A stretch of DNA of 48,939 bases from JAAZMA01 sp036720245 (GTDB lineage Bacteria > Bacillota > Clostridia > Tissierellales > Tepidimicrobiaceae), in NCBI GenBank assembly GCA_036720245.1, contig DAIMNI010000011.1, positions 1-48,939 on the forward strand, in the 5' to 3' direction. This document shows positions 14,900-24,600 of the stretch, piece after piece. The position numbers and the translations under genes were made by a program. Numbering within the stretch: position 1 is the stretch's first letter; each line of letters begins with the position of its first letter. The notes under the pieces were generated by a model. It was not told the DNA's origin. It saw only the letters and a list, made by a program, of their open reading frames with translations, and did not search any database.

Positions 14900-15181
14900 T
14901 TATTCCACTACTGCCAAAATATCTGTTAATTTGAGTATTGTGTATTCTTCCCCATCTACTTTTACTTCTGTTCCAGCATATTGGGAAAATATTACTGTAT
15001 TACCTACCTTAATTTCATCTTTCTTCTTTTCGTCTTTTAAGATTCCATCTCCTATGGCTACTACCTTTGCCATATTTGGATCCTCTTTAGCACTACTTGG
15101 AAGAACTATTCCTGATTTAGTCTTTTCTTCAGCTTCAATTTTTTTAATTATAACTCTATCTCCTAATGGTTTAAGATTCAT
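14900..15181 (-). CDS. groES: 10-kDa co-chaperonin GroES
   Basis: A 93-aa protein, normal length. It begins MNLKPLGDRVIIKKIEAEEK, and the mobile loop KTKSGIVLPSSAKEDPN binds GroEL. The end is GEEYTILKLTDILAVVE. AAGGAGG precedes the ATG, and the CIRCE element and promoter lie directly upstream. It is followed by groEL after 62 bp, a spacer that contains an imperfect palindrome built from ATTGACAATGG-type units. Confidence 0.98.
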   Translation of the reverse strand: MNLKPLGDRVIIKKIEAEEKTKSGIVLPSSAKEDPNMAKVVAIGDGILKDEKKKDEIKVGNTVIFSQYAGTEVKVDGEEYTILKLTDILAVVE

Positions 15182-15223
15182 GATACTCCTCCTTATATTT
15201 TAATAAAATTTTATTCCATTTTA

Positions 15224-15250
15224 TTAGCACTCAATCGGACTGAGTGCTAA
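15224..15250. promoter_or_regulatory. CIRCE operator (HrcA binding site)
   Basis: A perfect TTAGCACTC - 9 bp - GAGTGCTAA inverted repeat lies in the groES leader. This is the canonical HrcA operator for heat-shock control. Confidence 0.98.
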
Positions 15251-15264
15251 TATGTACAATATAT

Positions 15265-15293
15265 ATATTACCTAATAAAAATAATACTATCAA
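15265..15293 (-). promoter_or_regulatory. Sigma-A promoter of groES-groEL
   Basis: TTGATA (15288-15293), a 17-bp spacer and TAATAT (15265-15270) on the minus strand. CIRCE starts about where transcription would begin, so HrcA would block initiation or early elongation. The -35 lies within TACTATCAAG, which recurs inverted (CTTTGATAGTA) about 25 bp upstream. Confidence 0.8.
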
Positions 15294-15403
15294 GTCTTCT
15301 ATTTTCTAATAAAATGCTATCTTTGATAGTATACTTCATTTAAATAGATTTTACTCACCTTTTCATTCAATATCTTCTTATATATCCATATATTTCTTTT
15401 CTA

Positions 15404-15434
15404 TAAAACAAAATCCCCATTTAGAGGATTTTGT
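15404..15434 (-). terminator. Terminator of the Bce-type permease gene
   Basis: ACAAAATCC and GGATTTTGT pair around a short loop; on the minus strand it is followed by TTTTATAG. It lies just after the permease stop codon. Confidence 0.75.
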
Positions 15435-15437
15435 TTG

Positions 15438-17396
15438 TTAATTATATCTTATTTTATTTATATACATACTTCTTATTATAATAAAGTATACTATCTGAAA
15501 TACTAGGTATCCTAGCATGACTATTATCCCATTTGACAATAAATTGCTTTGTAGTAAATTTGAAAGAGATTTTAATGCAAACAAAGAATGGGATGTGCTT
15601 ACTACAAATGGCAAGAAAAATATAATGCCTATTTGTTTAGTTATTATTTTATTTATCTCTTTATTTGTAGTCCCTATTTTTCTAAGTATATCATATTCTA
15701 TACTATCTTGTTTTATTTCATTAAATAATTTAAAGTAAATAATACTACCCGCGGCAATAAAGAATAAAAATGCTATGAAAAATCCTATAAATAAAATTAA
15801 ACCATAAACTTTTTTCCCTTCTCTATAAGGGAATATTTTAGAATAATATTTCCCATTATATTTATCTCCTAGGGTTTTTTCTATTTCTACGGAAGAATGA
15901 TAGGATTTTTTCCATTTATCTAATTTTATGCCATTGTATAATACTAGTTCTTTTTCTTTAGCTAGGCCTAATACATTTTGAAAATCTTTATCATTTAATA
16001 TAAATATATCATAGTATCCTACTCTTTTAAGGGATATTATTTCTCCATGGGCTTCTTTTTCTGATACATTGTATTCCTTTTTATAATCATTTAAACTTAA
16101 AAGTACTTTATTAAATGGGAATTGTTTATCTGTATTTATATTTCCATCTGCATCATATCTTATATAAGGGAAATTATATATTACTTCCCCTTCTTTTACC
16201 TTTACTTTTTCTTTATCTTGAGATGCAGCCATTTTATTGTAATCAGAATTAGATACAATTATTGCTTCATTTTCTTCAACGCCTTCTGCCTCTAGTGGCG
16301 TGTTTATTGCCTTTATAGTCTTAATCTGAGCTATTTCTTCTATTTTTAATTTATCTTTTTCTAATATTTTCTTTACTTTATCTATGGAATTTATATCGTC
16401 TAAATTTTCTCCCTCCTGAGCTATTACTATATCTGAATGACTATCTAAGCCTATATTTGCTGGAAATTCTGTATAGAAAGAAAATATAGTCTCTGTAGCT
16501 GTAAAAGTTATTGCCCCTAGTATAGAAGCTAAAAACAATACTTTTGCCGTATCATGGAGTTTAAAAATCATCTGGGAATAAGCTACTAAATTACTTTTCT
16601 TATATAATATATTTTCATTTTTCAATATTTTATTAGCTAATGCTATACTAAATTGAGTAAATAAAAAGTAAGTTCCAGCTATTACTATTAATGTAACAGG
16701 CATCATGGCTAAGGGTACCAATACCCCTTTTACAAGCCAAGCTGCAGTATAGCCTATTATCATTAAGACTATTCCTAATATAGCCTTACGTTTAGAAAAT
16801 TTAGGTATGATCTTAGGTACTTTACTAGATTTTATTTGCTCTATTATTTCCTTGTTTTTTATTTGAGATAACATAAATAAACTAATTATCTCAAATAATA
16901 GAAAGAATAATATAAATGTAAGTCCTAAAGCCTTTAGAGATATATTAAAAGGTATACAGATTTCTAATAGGCTTTCCATTATCATAAAAAATAATTTTGA
17001 AAAAGCAACTCCCGTAATTATTCCTGTAGATATGGACATTAAGGATAATATGGTGCTTTCTATAAATACATATTTTTTTATTTGTTTTCTAGTCATTCCA
17101 TATAGGGAAAGAAGTCCAAATTCTTTTCCCCTAGATTTTAAAAATATAGAAGTGGAATATCCTACAAACAAGAAGGAAAATATAATTATGATTACCTGAC
17201 TAATTTTCATACCATTGGCAGCACCCATACTTGCTATAGCATGAACTCCCTCGGAATAAAAATCTATAGATGGATGAAATACAAAATTTGCAAATATAAA
17301 AAATGCTGTAACTGCAAAGGCATTGCTTAGGCAATACATTATATATCTATATAAATTTCCCTTTACATTTTTTATAGCCATATTAGATATTTTCAT
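15438..17396 (-). CDS. Bce-type ABC transporter permease (FtsX-like)
   Basis: About 652 aa from the ATG at 17396, chosen because AGGGGGTG precedes it. The N-terminus MKISNMAIKNVKGNLYRYIM starts a first span, then three spans (residues about 55-180) with the FtsX-type SRGKEFGLLSLYGMTRKQIK, more spans near 205-260 and 280-310, and a large extracytoplasmic domain of about 200 residues (325-520). Three C-terminal spans follow. This ten-span layout with the big loop is that of BceB/VraG permeases, which work with a BceA ATPase and BceRS sensor to sense and resist cell-wall-active peptides such as bacitracin. The ligand cannot be predicted. It overlaps the ATPase gene by 14 bp. Confidence 0.9.
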   Translation of the reverse strand: MKISNMAIKNVKGNLYRYIMYCLSNAFAVTAFFIFANFVFHPSIDFYSEGVHAIASMGAANGMKISQVIIIIFSFLFVGYSTSIFLKSRGKEFGLLSLYGMTRKQIKKYVFIESTILSLMSISTGIITGVAFSKLFFMIMESLLEICIPFNISLKALGLTFILFFLLFEIISLFMLSQIKNKEIIEQIKSSKVPKIIPKFSKRKAILGIVLMIIGYTAAWLVKGVLVPLAMMPVTLIVIAGTYFLFTQFSIALANKILKNENILYKKSNLVAYSQMIFKLHDTAKVLFLASILGAITFTATETIFSFYTEFPANIGLDSHSDIVIAQEGENLDDINSIDKVKKILEKDKLKIEEIAQIKTIKAINTPLEAEGVEENEAIIVSNSDYNKMAASQDKEKVKVKEGEVIYNFPYIRYDADGNINTDKQFPFNKVLLSLNDYKKEYNVSEKEAHGEIISLKRVGYYDIFILNDKDFQNVLGLAKEKELVLYNGIKLDKWKKSYHSSVEIEKTLGDKYNGKYYSKIFPYREGKKVYGLILFIGFFIAFLFFIAAGSIIYFKLFNEIKQDSIEYDILRKIGTTNKEINKIITKQIGIIFFLPFVVSTSHSLFALKSLSNLLQSNLLSNGIIVMLGYLVFQIVYFIIIRSMYINKIRYN

Positions 17397-18150
17397 TATA
17401 TCCACCCCCTAAGAGGGATAATGCATCTAATATTTCATTGAAAAATGCCTGTCTATTAGATTTTTTAACTAATTCTGTAAAGAATTTTCCATCCTTAATC
17501 ATTATTATCCTATTGCAAAAACTTGCAGCAAAGGCATCATGAGTTACCATAACTATGGTTCCATTTTTCTCTTCGTTAATTTTCTTTAAAGAGGACATTA
17601 AATCAAATGAGGCCTTAGAATCTAAATTTCCTGTAGGCTCATCAGCTAATATTATTGCAGGATTATTTATAAGTGCCCTAGCACATGCAGTTCTTTGCTG
17701 TTGTCCTCCTGATATTTCATAGGTTCTTTTATTTAAAATATCACCTATACCAAGTATTTCTGCCATATCCTTTACTCTTTTATCTATTTCCTTTTTGTTT
17801 AATTCATCTAATACCAATGGCAGTATTATATTTTCCTTTACTGATAATGTATCTAATAAATTAAATTCTTGAAATATAAATCCCAGATTATTCCTTCTAA
17901 ATATGGCCAATTCATCTTCTTTTAATCTATAGGGATTTTGTCCATTGATAAAGATTTCCCCTGAAGATGGAGAATCTATAGTAGCTAATATATTTAATAA
18001 AGTGGTTTTCCCAGAACCAGATGGCCCCATTACCCCTACAAATTCTCCTTCATTTATAGTCATATTAAAATCATCTAAAGCTTTAACAGATAGACCTTTG
18101 TTTTTTCCACCATATATTTTGGATAGATTTCTAGTTTGAAGTACTGACAT
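17383..18150 (-). CDS. Bce-type ABC transporter ATPase
   Basis: A 255-aa protein of the LolD/MacB/BceA type. Walker A is GPSGSGKTT (residues about 42-50), the Q-loop is in IFQEFNLLDTLS, the signature is ISGGQQQRTACARAL, Walker B is IILADEPTGNLD and the switch His is in VMVTHDAFAASF. It powers the adjacent permease. The gene pair follows the terminator of the sensor kinase gene, so it is probably a separate transcript driven by the response regulator from within 18151-18210, where I could not define the box. Confidence 0.95.
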   Translation of the reverse strand: MSVLQTRNLSKIYGGKNKGLSVKALDDFNMTINEGEFVGVMGPSGSGKTTLLNILATIDSPSSGEIFINGQNPYRLKEDELAIFRRNNLGFIFQEFNLLDTLSVKENIILPLVLDELNKKEIDKRVKDMAEILGIGDILNKRTYEISGGQQQRTACARALINNPAIILADEPTGNLDSKASFDLMSSLKKINEEKNGTIVMVTHDAFAASFCNRIIMIKDGKFFTELVKKSNRQAFFNEILDALSLLGGGYNENI

Positions 18151-18218
18151 TTTTTCTACCTCCCTTGATTTATGTCCATAGGTGTGCAGAGCCTCCTATT
18201 TAATTTCTATATCTAGTA

Positions 18219-18256
18219 TAAAAAAACAAAGGAAATCTATCTATGGATTTCCCTTT
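18219..18256 (-). terminator. Terminator after the sensor kinase gene
   Basis: AAAGGAAATC pairs with GATTTCCCTTT, followed on the minus strand by TTTGTTTTTTT. It separates the two-component genes from the transporter genes. Confidence 0.8.
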
Positions 18257-18269
18257 CAAATGATATATT

Positions 18270-19352
18270 TTATCTTACAATTTCGTCATCTAAATTATAA
18301 ATACTTTTCCCAAGGTAAAAAACTATACTCACTTTAGTGCCTAATCCCTCTGTAGATTCTATATATAGTCCATGGCCTAATCTTTCTACTATATCTTTAG
18401 AAAGATAAAGACCCATACCCGTGGATTCAGAGTGTTTTCTACCATTTTCTCCTGTAAAAAATGGATTAAACACTCTATCTATATCTTGCTTTGGTATGCC
18501 TATGCCATTATCTTCTATAGAAAGTATAATTTTATCTTCTTTTTGGGACAATTTAATATTTATATATTTATTTTCTATATCCTTCACTTTGGTGTATTTT
18601 ATGCTATTAGATATAATTTGATTTATAATAAATTTTAGCCATTTTTTATCACTTTTTACCCTTATTTCTTCTTCAGATACTATCTTAGGATATATAGAAT
18701 TTATTATAAAGGCATTTTTATTTTCATTGATAATATCCCTTGTAATTTCTATGGGACTTATTTCTTCTATTTTAAAATCTCCATTAAAATCATTCACCCT
18801 AAGAGCATATAGTGCCATCTCTAATCCACTAGAGAGTTTTTCTATTTCTTCTTCTATACTTTCATAGCTTTTTTTAGTGGGTTCATTTATAGCCTTATCC
18901 TTTTCATTTTCAAGTATTAATTTAATAACTGAAATAGGGGTTTTCATCTGATGAATCCATCTATTATTGAAATCTATTTGAGTTTTATTTATTTTCCTAT
19001 ATTTGTCTAAAGTACTTTCATAAATCATATAATTGTTAATTAATAATTCTTTAATAATATCATATTCTGTACTTATATTATCTGGTAAATTGAAAATATA
19101 TTCTAGATTTTCATTTTCCTTTAATCCCCTGTTAATCACTTTATAGAATTTATATTTTTTCATGTAATCTATGCCTATTAAAATAGCTAAAAATATAGTT
19201 GATAATATAAATACATAGATTACATTAGAAGAATTCAAATTCTCTTTTCTAATTATTAAGTCCAAACTCATAATAATTATGGTTAGACTTATACTTATAA
19301 AATAAAATAATATATATAATAATCTATCTTTTAAATATTTTTTAAAATTCAT
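18270..19352 (-). CDS. Bce-type intramembrane-sensing histidine kinase
   Basis: A 360-aa protein. Two N-terminal spans (about residues 12-33 and 44-61) are joined by only about 10 extracytoplasmic residues, the mark of BceS-like kinases that take their signal from the transporter. The H-box is RWIHQMKTPISVIKL with His134. The ATPase domain has NQIISNSIKYT (N box), IEDNGIGIPKQDIDRVFNPF (G1/F) and STGMGLYLSKDIVERLGHGL (G2). It lies 4 bp after the response regulator gene. Confidence 0.93.
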   Translation of the reverse strand: MNFKKYLKDRLLYILFYFISISLTIIIMSLDLIIRKENLNSSNVIYVFILSTIFLAILIGIDYMKKYKFYKVINRGLKENENLEYIFNLPDNISTEYDIIKELLINNYMIYESTLDKYRKINKTQIDFNNRWIHQMKTPISVIKLILENEKDKAINEPTKKSYESIEEEIEKLSSGLEMALYALRVNDFNGDFKIEEISPIEITRDIINENKNAFIINSIYPKIVSEEEIRVKSDKKWLKFIINQIISNSIKYTKVKDIENKYINIKLSQKEDKIILSIEDNGIGIPKQDIDRVFNPFFTGENGRKHSESTGMGLYLSKDIVERLGHGLYIESTEGLGTKVSIVFYLGKSIYNLDDEIVR

Positions 19353-19356
19353 ATTA

Positions 19357-20046
19357 TCACCAAGTCTTTACCATAGAATAGCCTTGCCCACGTTTTGTCT
19401 CTATAGAATCATATATGCCTATATCTTCTAGCCTTTTTCTAAGCCGAGCAATATTTACAGATAGTGTGTTATCGTCTACAAAATCCATATCATCCCACAG
19501 TTCTTCTAAAAGCACTTCTCTAGGCACTATATCTCCTAAATTAGAAATTAGAATGTATAATAATGCAAATTCCTTATTACTAATTTCTATTTTCTTATTT
19601 TGCCACTCAATTATATTTTGGGTCTTATATAGATATAGTCCCCCTAATTCATATATATCTTTAGAATTATTCTCCGCATATTCTCCATAGGTTCTCCTAA
19701 TTACCCCTTTGACTTTAGCTAATAGAAGATCGAAGGAGAATGGCTTGACTATATAGTCATCTCCTCCATTTTCTATAGCCATAACCTGATCCATATCTGA
19801 AAATCTCGCAGAAATAAATATAATAGGCACATTAGATATGCCCCTAATTTCCCTACACCAAAAGAATCCATCATAATTAGGAAGGTTAATATCTAGAAGT
19901 ACCAAATGAGGTTTATTCTTTATAAATTCAGCCTTAATATTAGAATAGTCCTCTACTGTACTTACAATATAATCATATCTTTCTAATTTATCTTTCATAA
20001 GACTTAGGATTTTATCGTCATCTTCAATTATAAATATTCTATACAT
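19357..20046 (-). CDS. OmpR-family response regulator, Bce type
   Basis: A 229-aa protein. The receiver domain has the acidic pair EDDD at 8-11, phosphoacceptor Asp52 in LLDINLPNYDG, and the lysine in VKPFSFDLL. The C-terminal winged helix ends VNIARLRKRLEDIGIYDSIE then TKRGQGYSM. Paired with the kinase it should activate the neighbouring ABC genes. It starts 9 bp after the DNA glycosylase gene, so it may share that gene's transcript. Confidence 0.95.
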   Translation of the reverse strand: MYRIFIIEDDDKILSLMKDKLERYDYIVSTVEDYSNIKAEFIKNKPHLVLLDINLPNYDGFFWCREIRGISNVPIIFISARFSDMDQVMAIENGGDDYIVKPFSFDLLLAKVKGVIRRTYGEYAENNSKDIYELGGLYLYKTQNIIEWQNKKIEISNKEFALLYILISNLGDIVPREVLLEELWDDMDFVDDNTLSVNIARLRKRLEDIGIYDSIETKRGQGYSMVKTW

Positions 20047-20055
20047 CTAAATCAC

Positions 20056-20910
20056 CTATTTCTTTTTCCGCCCTATTCCCTGTTCTCTAGCATAATAAAA
20101 TAAATATTGCTGGGCAAAACCTCCTAAGGAGCCAAATTTTTCACTGGCATATTTGGAAATATCCTTTAATTTTGTATCTTCTTTTAAATAAAAATACTCC
20201 ATTACCCTTTTAACCCATACATCTACTGGGAAGGCATCATTTTTATTTAAGGAAAACAATAATATACAATCTGAAACCTTAGGCCCTACTCCTGGAAGTT
20301 TCATTAATATTTCTTTGGCTTCCACAGTTGGCATATTATATAGTTCATTTAAATTTACCTCTTTATTATAAATCATTTTAGAGGTATTTACTATATATTT
20401 AGATCTATAGCCTACTTTACATTTATCCTCTAATTCCTTTTCATCTACATTGGCTAATATTTTAGCTTCTGGAAAAGAATAATATTTTATGCCTCTATAC
20501 TCATCTATAAATTCCCCATAGTTTTCACTAATTAATTCTATGGATTTTTTAATTCTAGGTATTTGATTATTAGCCGATATTATAAAAGATATTGTAGTTT
20601 CATAAGGATCCTGATTAAGTATTCTTATGCCTTCACCAAATTTTATAGCTTCTTCTAGTATAGGATCCCTTGATAATTCCTTTTTAATTTTATTGTAGTC
20701 GGTTTGCAAATCAAAATAATCTTGCCAAGTATTTTCAAAATCTTCTTCATTGATATTGGAAAATATTATATTGTCATTGTCTTTTTTAACATTTATTGTT
20801 TTTCCTTTGTGTATAGCAGTATAAGAATTATCTTCTTCCTTATGCCATCTAAAAGCCTGCCCACATTCAAAAATATGTTTTGGATCAAAGTCTTTTATAC
20901 TATATTCCAT
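20056..20910 (-). CDS. 8-oxoguanine DNA glycosylase (Ogg1-like HhH-GPD)
   Basis: A 284-aa protein from the ATG at 20910 (AGGGAGAAATAAT upstream; an ATG 27 nt earlier lies inside a repeat unit). The N-terminal part, IFECGQAFRWHKEEDNSYTA, is the Ogg1 N-domain. The helix-hairpin-helix LPGVGPKVSDCILLFSL contains the catalytic Lys (GPKVSD), followed by the catalytic Asp in FPVDVWVKRVMEYFY. It removes 8-oxoguanine and nicks the AP site. It sits directly upstream of the Bce regulator gene, with no obvious functional link. Confidence 0.92.
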   Translation of the reverse strand: MEYSIKDFDPKHIFECGQAFRWHKEEDNSYTAIHKGKTINVKKDNDNIIFSNINEEDFENTWQDYFDLQTDYNKIKKELSRDPILEEAIKFGEGIRILNQDPYETTISFIISANNQIPRIKKSIELISENYGEFIDEYRGIKYYSFPEAKILANVDEKELEDKCKVGYRSKYIVNTSKMIYNKEVNLNELYNMPTVEAKEILMKLPGVGPKVSDCILLFSLNKNDAFPVDVWVKRVMEYFYLKEDTKLKDISKYASEKFGSLGGFAQQYLFYYAREQGIGRKKK

Positions 20911-20930
20911 ATTATTTCTCCCTTCAATAT

Positions 20931-21029
20931 CAAACATTAGGGACTGTCCCTTTTATTTGATTTCAAACATTAGGGACTGTCCCTTTCATTTGATTTCAAA
21001 CATTGGGGACTGTCCCTTTTATTTGATTT
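20931..21029. repeat. Three tandem 33-bp repeats
   Basis: The unit begins CAAACATTAGGGACTGTCCC and ends TTTTATTTGATTT; copies start at 20931, 20964 and 20997 with one or two differences. Each holds the 11-bp palindrome GGGACTGTCCC. They fill the gap between the tetR stop and the ogg start. There are no spacers, so this is not a CRISPR array. It resembles the GGGACAG/CTGTCCC families of dispersed hairpins in Clostridia. Confidence 0.95.
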
Positions 21030-21039
21030 TATTTGATCA

Positions 21040-21651
21040 TTAATTTAGTGCATTTATTAATAATTCATAGGCAGTATCCATAGCTTCCTTCATGGTAACA
21101 CCCTTATATAAACTTATTTTCCCTATATAATTGGAAAATCCTGCTATAGAACCTTTCATGGCCATACTTTGATAATAATTAGAGCCTTTTCTTTTAATGA
21201 CTCCCTCTTTAAATCCTGTTTCAAGTATATGGTCTATTATTTCATTTTTTATGGGATGAAATTCACAGAGTCCATTTCCCTCATTTACAATAATATGTTT
21301 ATAAAATTCTTGAATTCCTCCTGTAGATAGCAATATATCCAAAGTGGAAAGATTGTATTCCATACTTTCCCGCATTATATTTAAAATTTCATAGTATTTA
21401 TTTTTAAAAGTTTTCTTATTTTTTATTCTTTCATATCCAATTTTTATTTCATTATCTGTATTATAAATAATAGCTGTGGATATTACCTCTTCTTTAGAAC
21501 TAAAATAATCATAAATAGTCCCCTTTCCTATATTGGCAGTTTCTGCAATATCAGAAACTTTGATTAAATAGGGATTAACTCCCGACTTCATTAAATCCAC
21601 AGTTGCATTGAGTATAGCTATTTCCTTTTCAGAATACTCTTTAGCAATCAT
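21040..21651 (-). CDS. TetR-family repressor of the RND exporter
   Basis: A 203-aa protein. The N-terminal helix-turn-helix is KVSDIAETANIGKGTIYDYF followed by SSKEEVISTAI; the C-terminal ligand domain is divergent, as usual. The ATG overlaps the stop of the exporter gene (ATGA), so it is the last gene of the exporter operon. A perfect palindrome of the TetR-operator type lies in the exporter promoter region, so negative autoregulation with an efflux substrate as inducer is likely. Confidence 0.92.
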   Translation of the reverse strand: MIAKEYSEKEIAILNATVDLMKSGVNPYLIKVSDIAETANIGKGTIYDYFSSKEEVISTAIIYNTDNEIKIGYERIKNKKTFKNKYYEILNIMRESMEYNLSTLDILLSTGGIQEFYKHIIVNEGNGLCEFHPIKNEIIDHILETGFKEGVIKRKGSNYYQSMAMKGSIAGFSNYIGKISLYKGVTMKEAMDTAYELLINALN

Positions 21652-24600
21652 ATCTCTTCATCTCCCTTCATAAGATCACTCTTAGAATCCCTATGAAATA
21701 GACTATACATTACAGGTACTACCAAAAGAGTTAATACTGTAGCATAGGTCAAGCCTCCAATGGTTACAATAGCAAGTGGTTGCAACATTTCTGCACCTAC
21801 CCCCATTCCAAATGCTAAAGTAGATAAACCGATTATTGTGGTTAGGGCAGTCATTAATATTGGTTGTAGACGAGTTTTCCCCGCAGATATTAGGGCTTCA
21901 TCTTTATTCATACCTTTTTCTCGTAATTGATTGGCATAATCTACAAACACTATACCGTTATTTACTACAACTCCTGAAAGCACAAGAAAACCTAGCATTG
22001 AAATTAAACTTATATCATAGCCAGTAAGCTCTAGGGCTAGTAATCCTCCCGTAAAGGCCAAAGGAATGGTAAACATTACTATAAAGGGAGATAGCAATGA
22101 TTGAAACTGAGCTACCATTATTAAATATATAAATGCTATTGCAGTTAAAAGCATTTTTGTTAAATCCCATAGGGCATCATTTATTATCTTGTTTTCCCCT
22201 ACTATTTCCAAATTATAGCCTTCTGGTAATTTATAATCTTTAATTTTCTTTTCAAAATCCCTACTTACTAATCCAATATTATGTTCCTCATCAATACCTG
22301 ACTTTACAGAAATATATCTGGTTTGGGATTTTCTATTTATGGCTGAAGGGCCTACATCTTCTTTAATTTCTGCTATTTCTTTAAGAGAAATCTCCCTATC
22401 TTCCCCTTCTTCCTTAATTTTTATCTTAAAATCTCCTAAATTGCCTTTTGTAATAGCATCTTTTTTTCCATCTAGTACTATAACTGGATAATCCTTATTG
22501 CTTAAAGACAAAGTAGTAGCAGTGTTTTTCCCTGATATTACAGAATTAATTTCTTTAAACACTTGAGCTACAGTTAATCCTTTTTCCATAGCCTTTTCTT
22601 TATCTACTATGATCTTCATCTCTCTAGACTTATTATCTATGCCTACAGATACATTAGTAGTTCCTTCTGTATCCTCTAGAACTTTTGATATATCTAGTGC
22701 TATTTCCCTTAGTTCTTCAAATTCTCTACCCTTTACTAGAACCTCTATACCAGTTCCGCCTAGGGCTGACATATCCATATTGGATGTAGCCACAGATATT
22801 TTACAATCTAAATCTGCTGTAGATTTCTTTATTTCTTTTTCTATTTCTTTATTGTCTATCTTTTGCTCTTCATCTAGTATTAAATACATAGACATGTTTT
22901 CTGTACTAGATCCAATTGATCCCATTTCCTGATTTTGAAACGCCCCTATGGTTTCAATGCCTTCTATATTTATTATTCTATCTAATACTTTATCTGACAT
23001 ATCTTTTAAATCTTGAAAACTGCTGTCTTCAGGCATTTTTAAATTTAAAGACATTTGTGGGGTTTCCATTTCTGGGATAAAAGATGTGCCCATATTTATG
23101 GCCAAATATCCACTAAATAAGAATAGGGATAAAACTACAACCATTACTATACCTTTATGATTTAAAGACCAAATAAGGGCCTTTTCATATACTCCAATAA
23201 TTTTATCCAATATACTATATCTTTTTTCCTTCATATTTGCCAACATACTAGAGGCCATAGCTGGTACTAGAGCCAAAGCTACTAAAAGACTGGCAAATAA
23301 GGAATAAGCTATGGTTAAACCCATATCTGCAAATAATTCTTTGGATAAGCCCTTTATAAATACTATAGGTAAAAATACACAGGCTGTCGTAAGGGTAGAG
23401 GCTATTAAGGCTCCAGCAACTTCCCTTGCTCCTTCCACTGCTGCCTTTTTTGTAGACTCACCTTCGTTTCTCATCCTATAAATATTTTCAATAACCACAA
23501 TGGAGTTATCTACCAGCATACCTACCCCAAGAGCTAATCCTGCCAAAGAGATTATGTTAATTGTAATTCCCGTGAAATACATCATAGCTATGGCAAATAT
23601 TATACTTATGGATATAGATATTGCTATTATAAATGTGGGCTTTAAATCCCTTAGGAATATAAATAATATGATTATGGCTAGTATTCCACCATATATTATA
23701 TTTTTTAGTACGGAATTTACTACCATATCAATATATATCCCTTGATCCATTAAATTTGTAAAAACTAATCCTTGATTTTCAGATGTTAATTTTTCCATTC
23801 TTTCATTAATATTAGCTGTTATCTCTCTTGTAGAGAAATTACTTTGTTTCTGAAAGGTAAGCATTACTGCATTGTTTCCATTTATTTTTGCATATATTTT
23901 ATCAGAATTATCCCTATTGTTGACATCTGCCACATCTTTTAAGTAAACTTTGCCAATGGCCTCTTCTCCAGTATCAAATAGCATTAGGTTTTTTATTTCA
24001 TCTATATTTTCAATTTTATCTCCTACTTTTACTAAATAATCCATGCCTTGATCAGAAATATACCCTGATGGCATAGAAAAATTTTGTGCTGTTAATATTC
24101 CTGAAATCATCTCTTTAGTTATAACCCCATCTAGAGATGCTTGCTTAAAGGCCTCTTCACGTTTCTTTTCAAATTCATCTATATTTTCATTTAATTTACT
24201 TTCCCCTTGATTTAATTCAGTCCTAGCCTTATTCGTTTCCCGTTTTAAGGCTGATTTCCCCTGAACTATTTCTGCTTCATTTGCAGCTATTTCTTTTTTC
24301 TTTTCCTGTAGTCCAGCTTTTTCTAACTCTGCTGCTTCAATTTTCGAATCCAATTGAGCCAAAGTGAATTTTAATTCTTCTTGAACTGCAAGATCTCCTT
24401 CACTAATTATTAATGCATCTAATTTACTTTGAACTTCATCTCTGTTTTCCTTTAATTCGTTTAGACCACTGTCTATGGCCTTTTCTCCCTGTAATATTTG
24501 TTCTTTAGCTGTGGTTAGGGCTTTTTCTCCTTCTTCAATTTTCCCCATTTGTTTCTTCTCTTCTGTATTTAATTTTTGCTTGCCTTCCTCAATTTCATTT

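Noticed and set aside
20931..21029. Possible CRISPR or iteron array
   Set aside because: Only three contiguous 33-bp units, no spacers, and no replication gene beside it; better seen as an intergenic repeat family.
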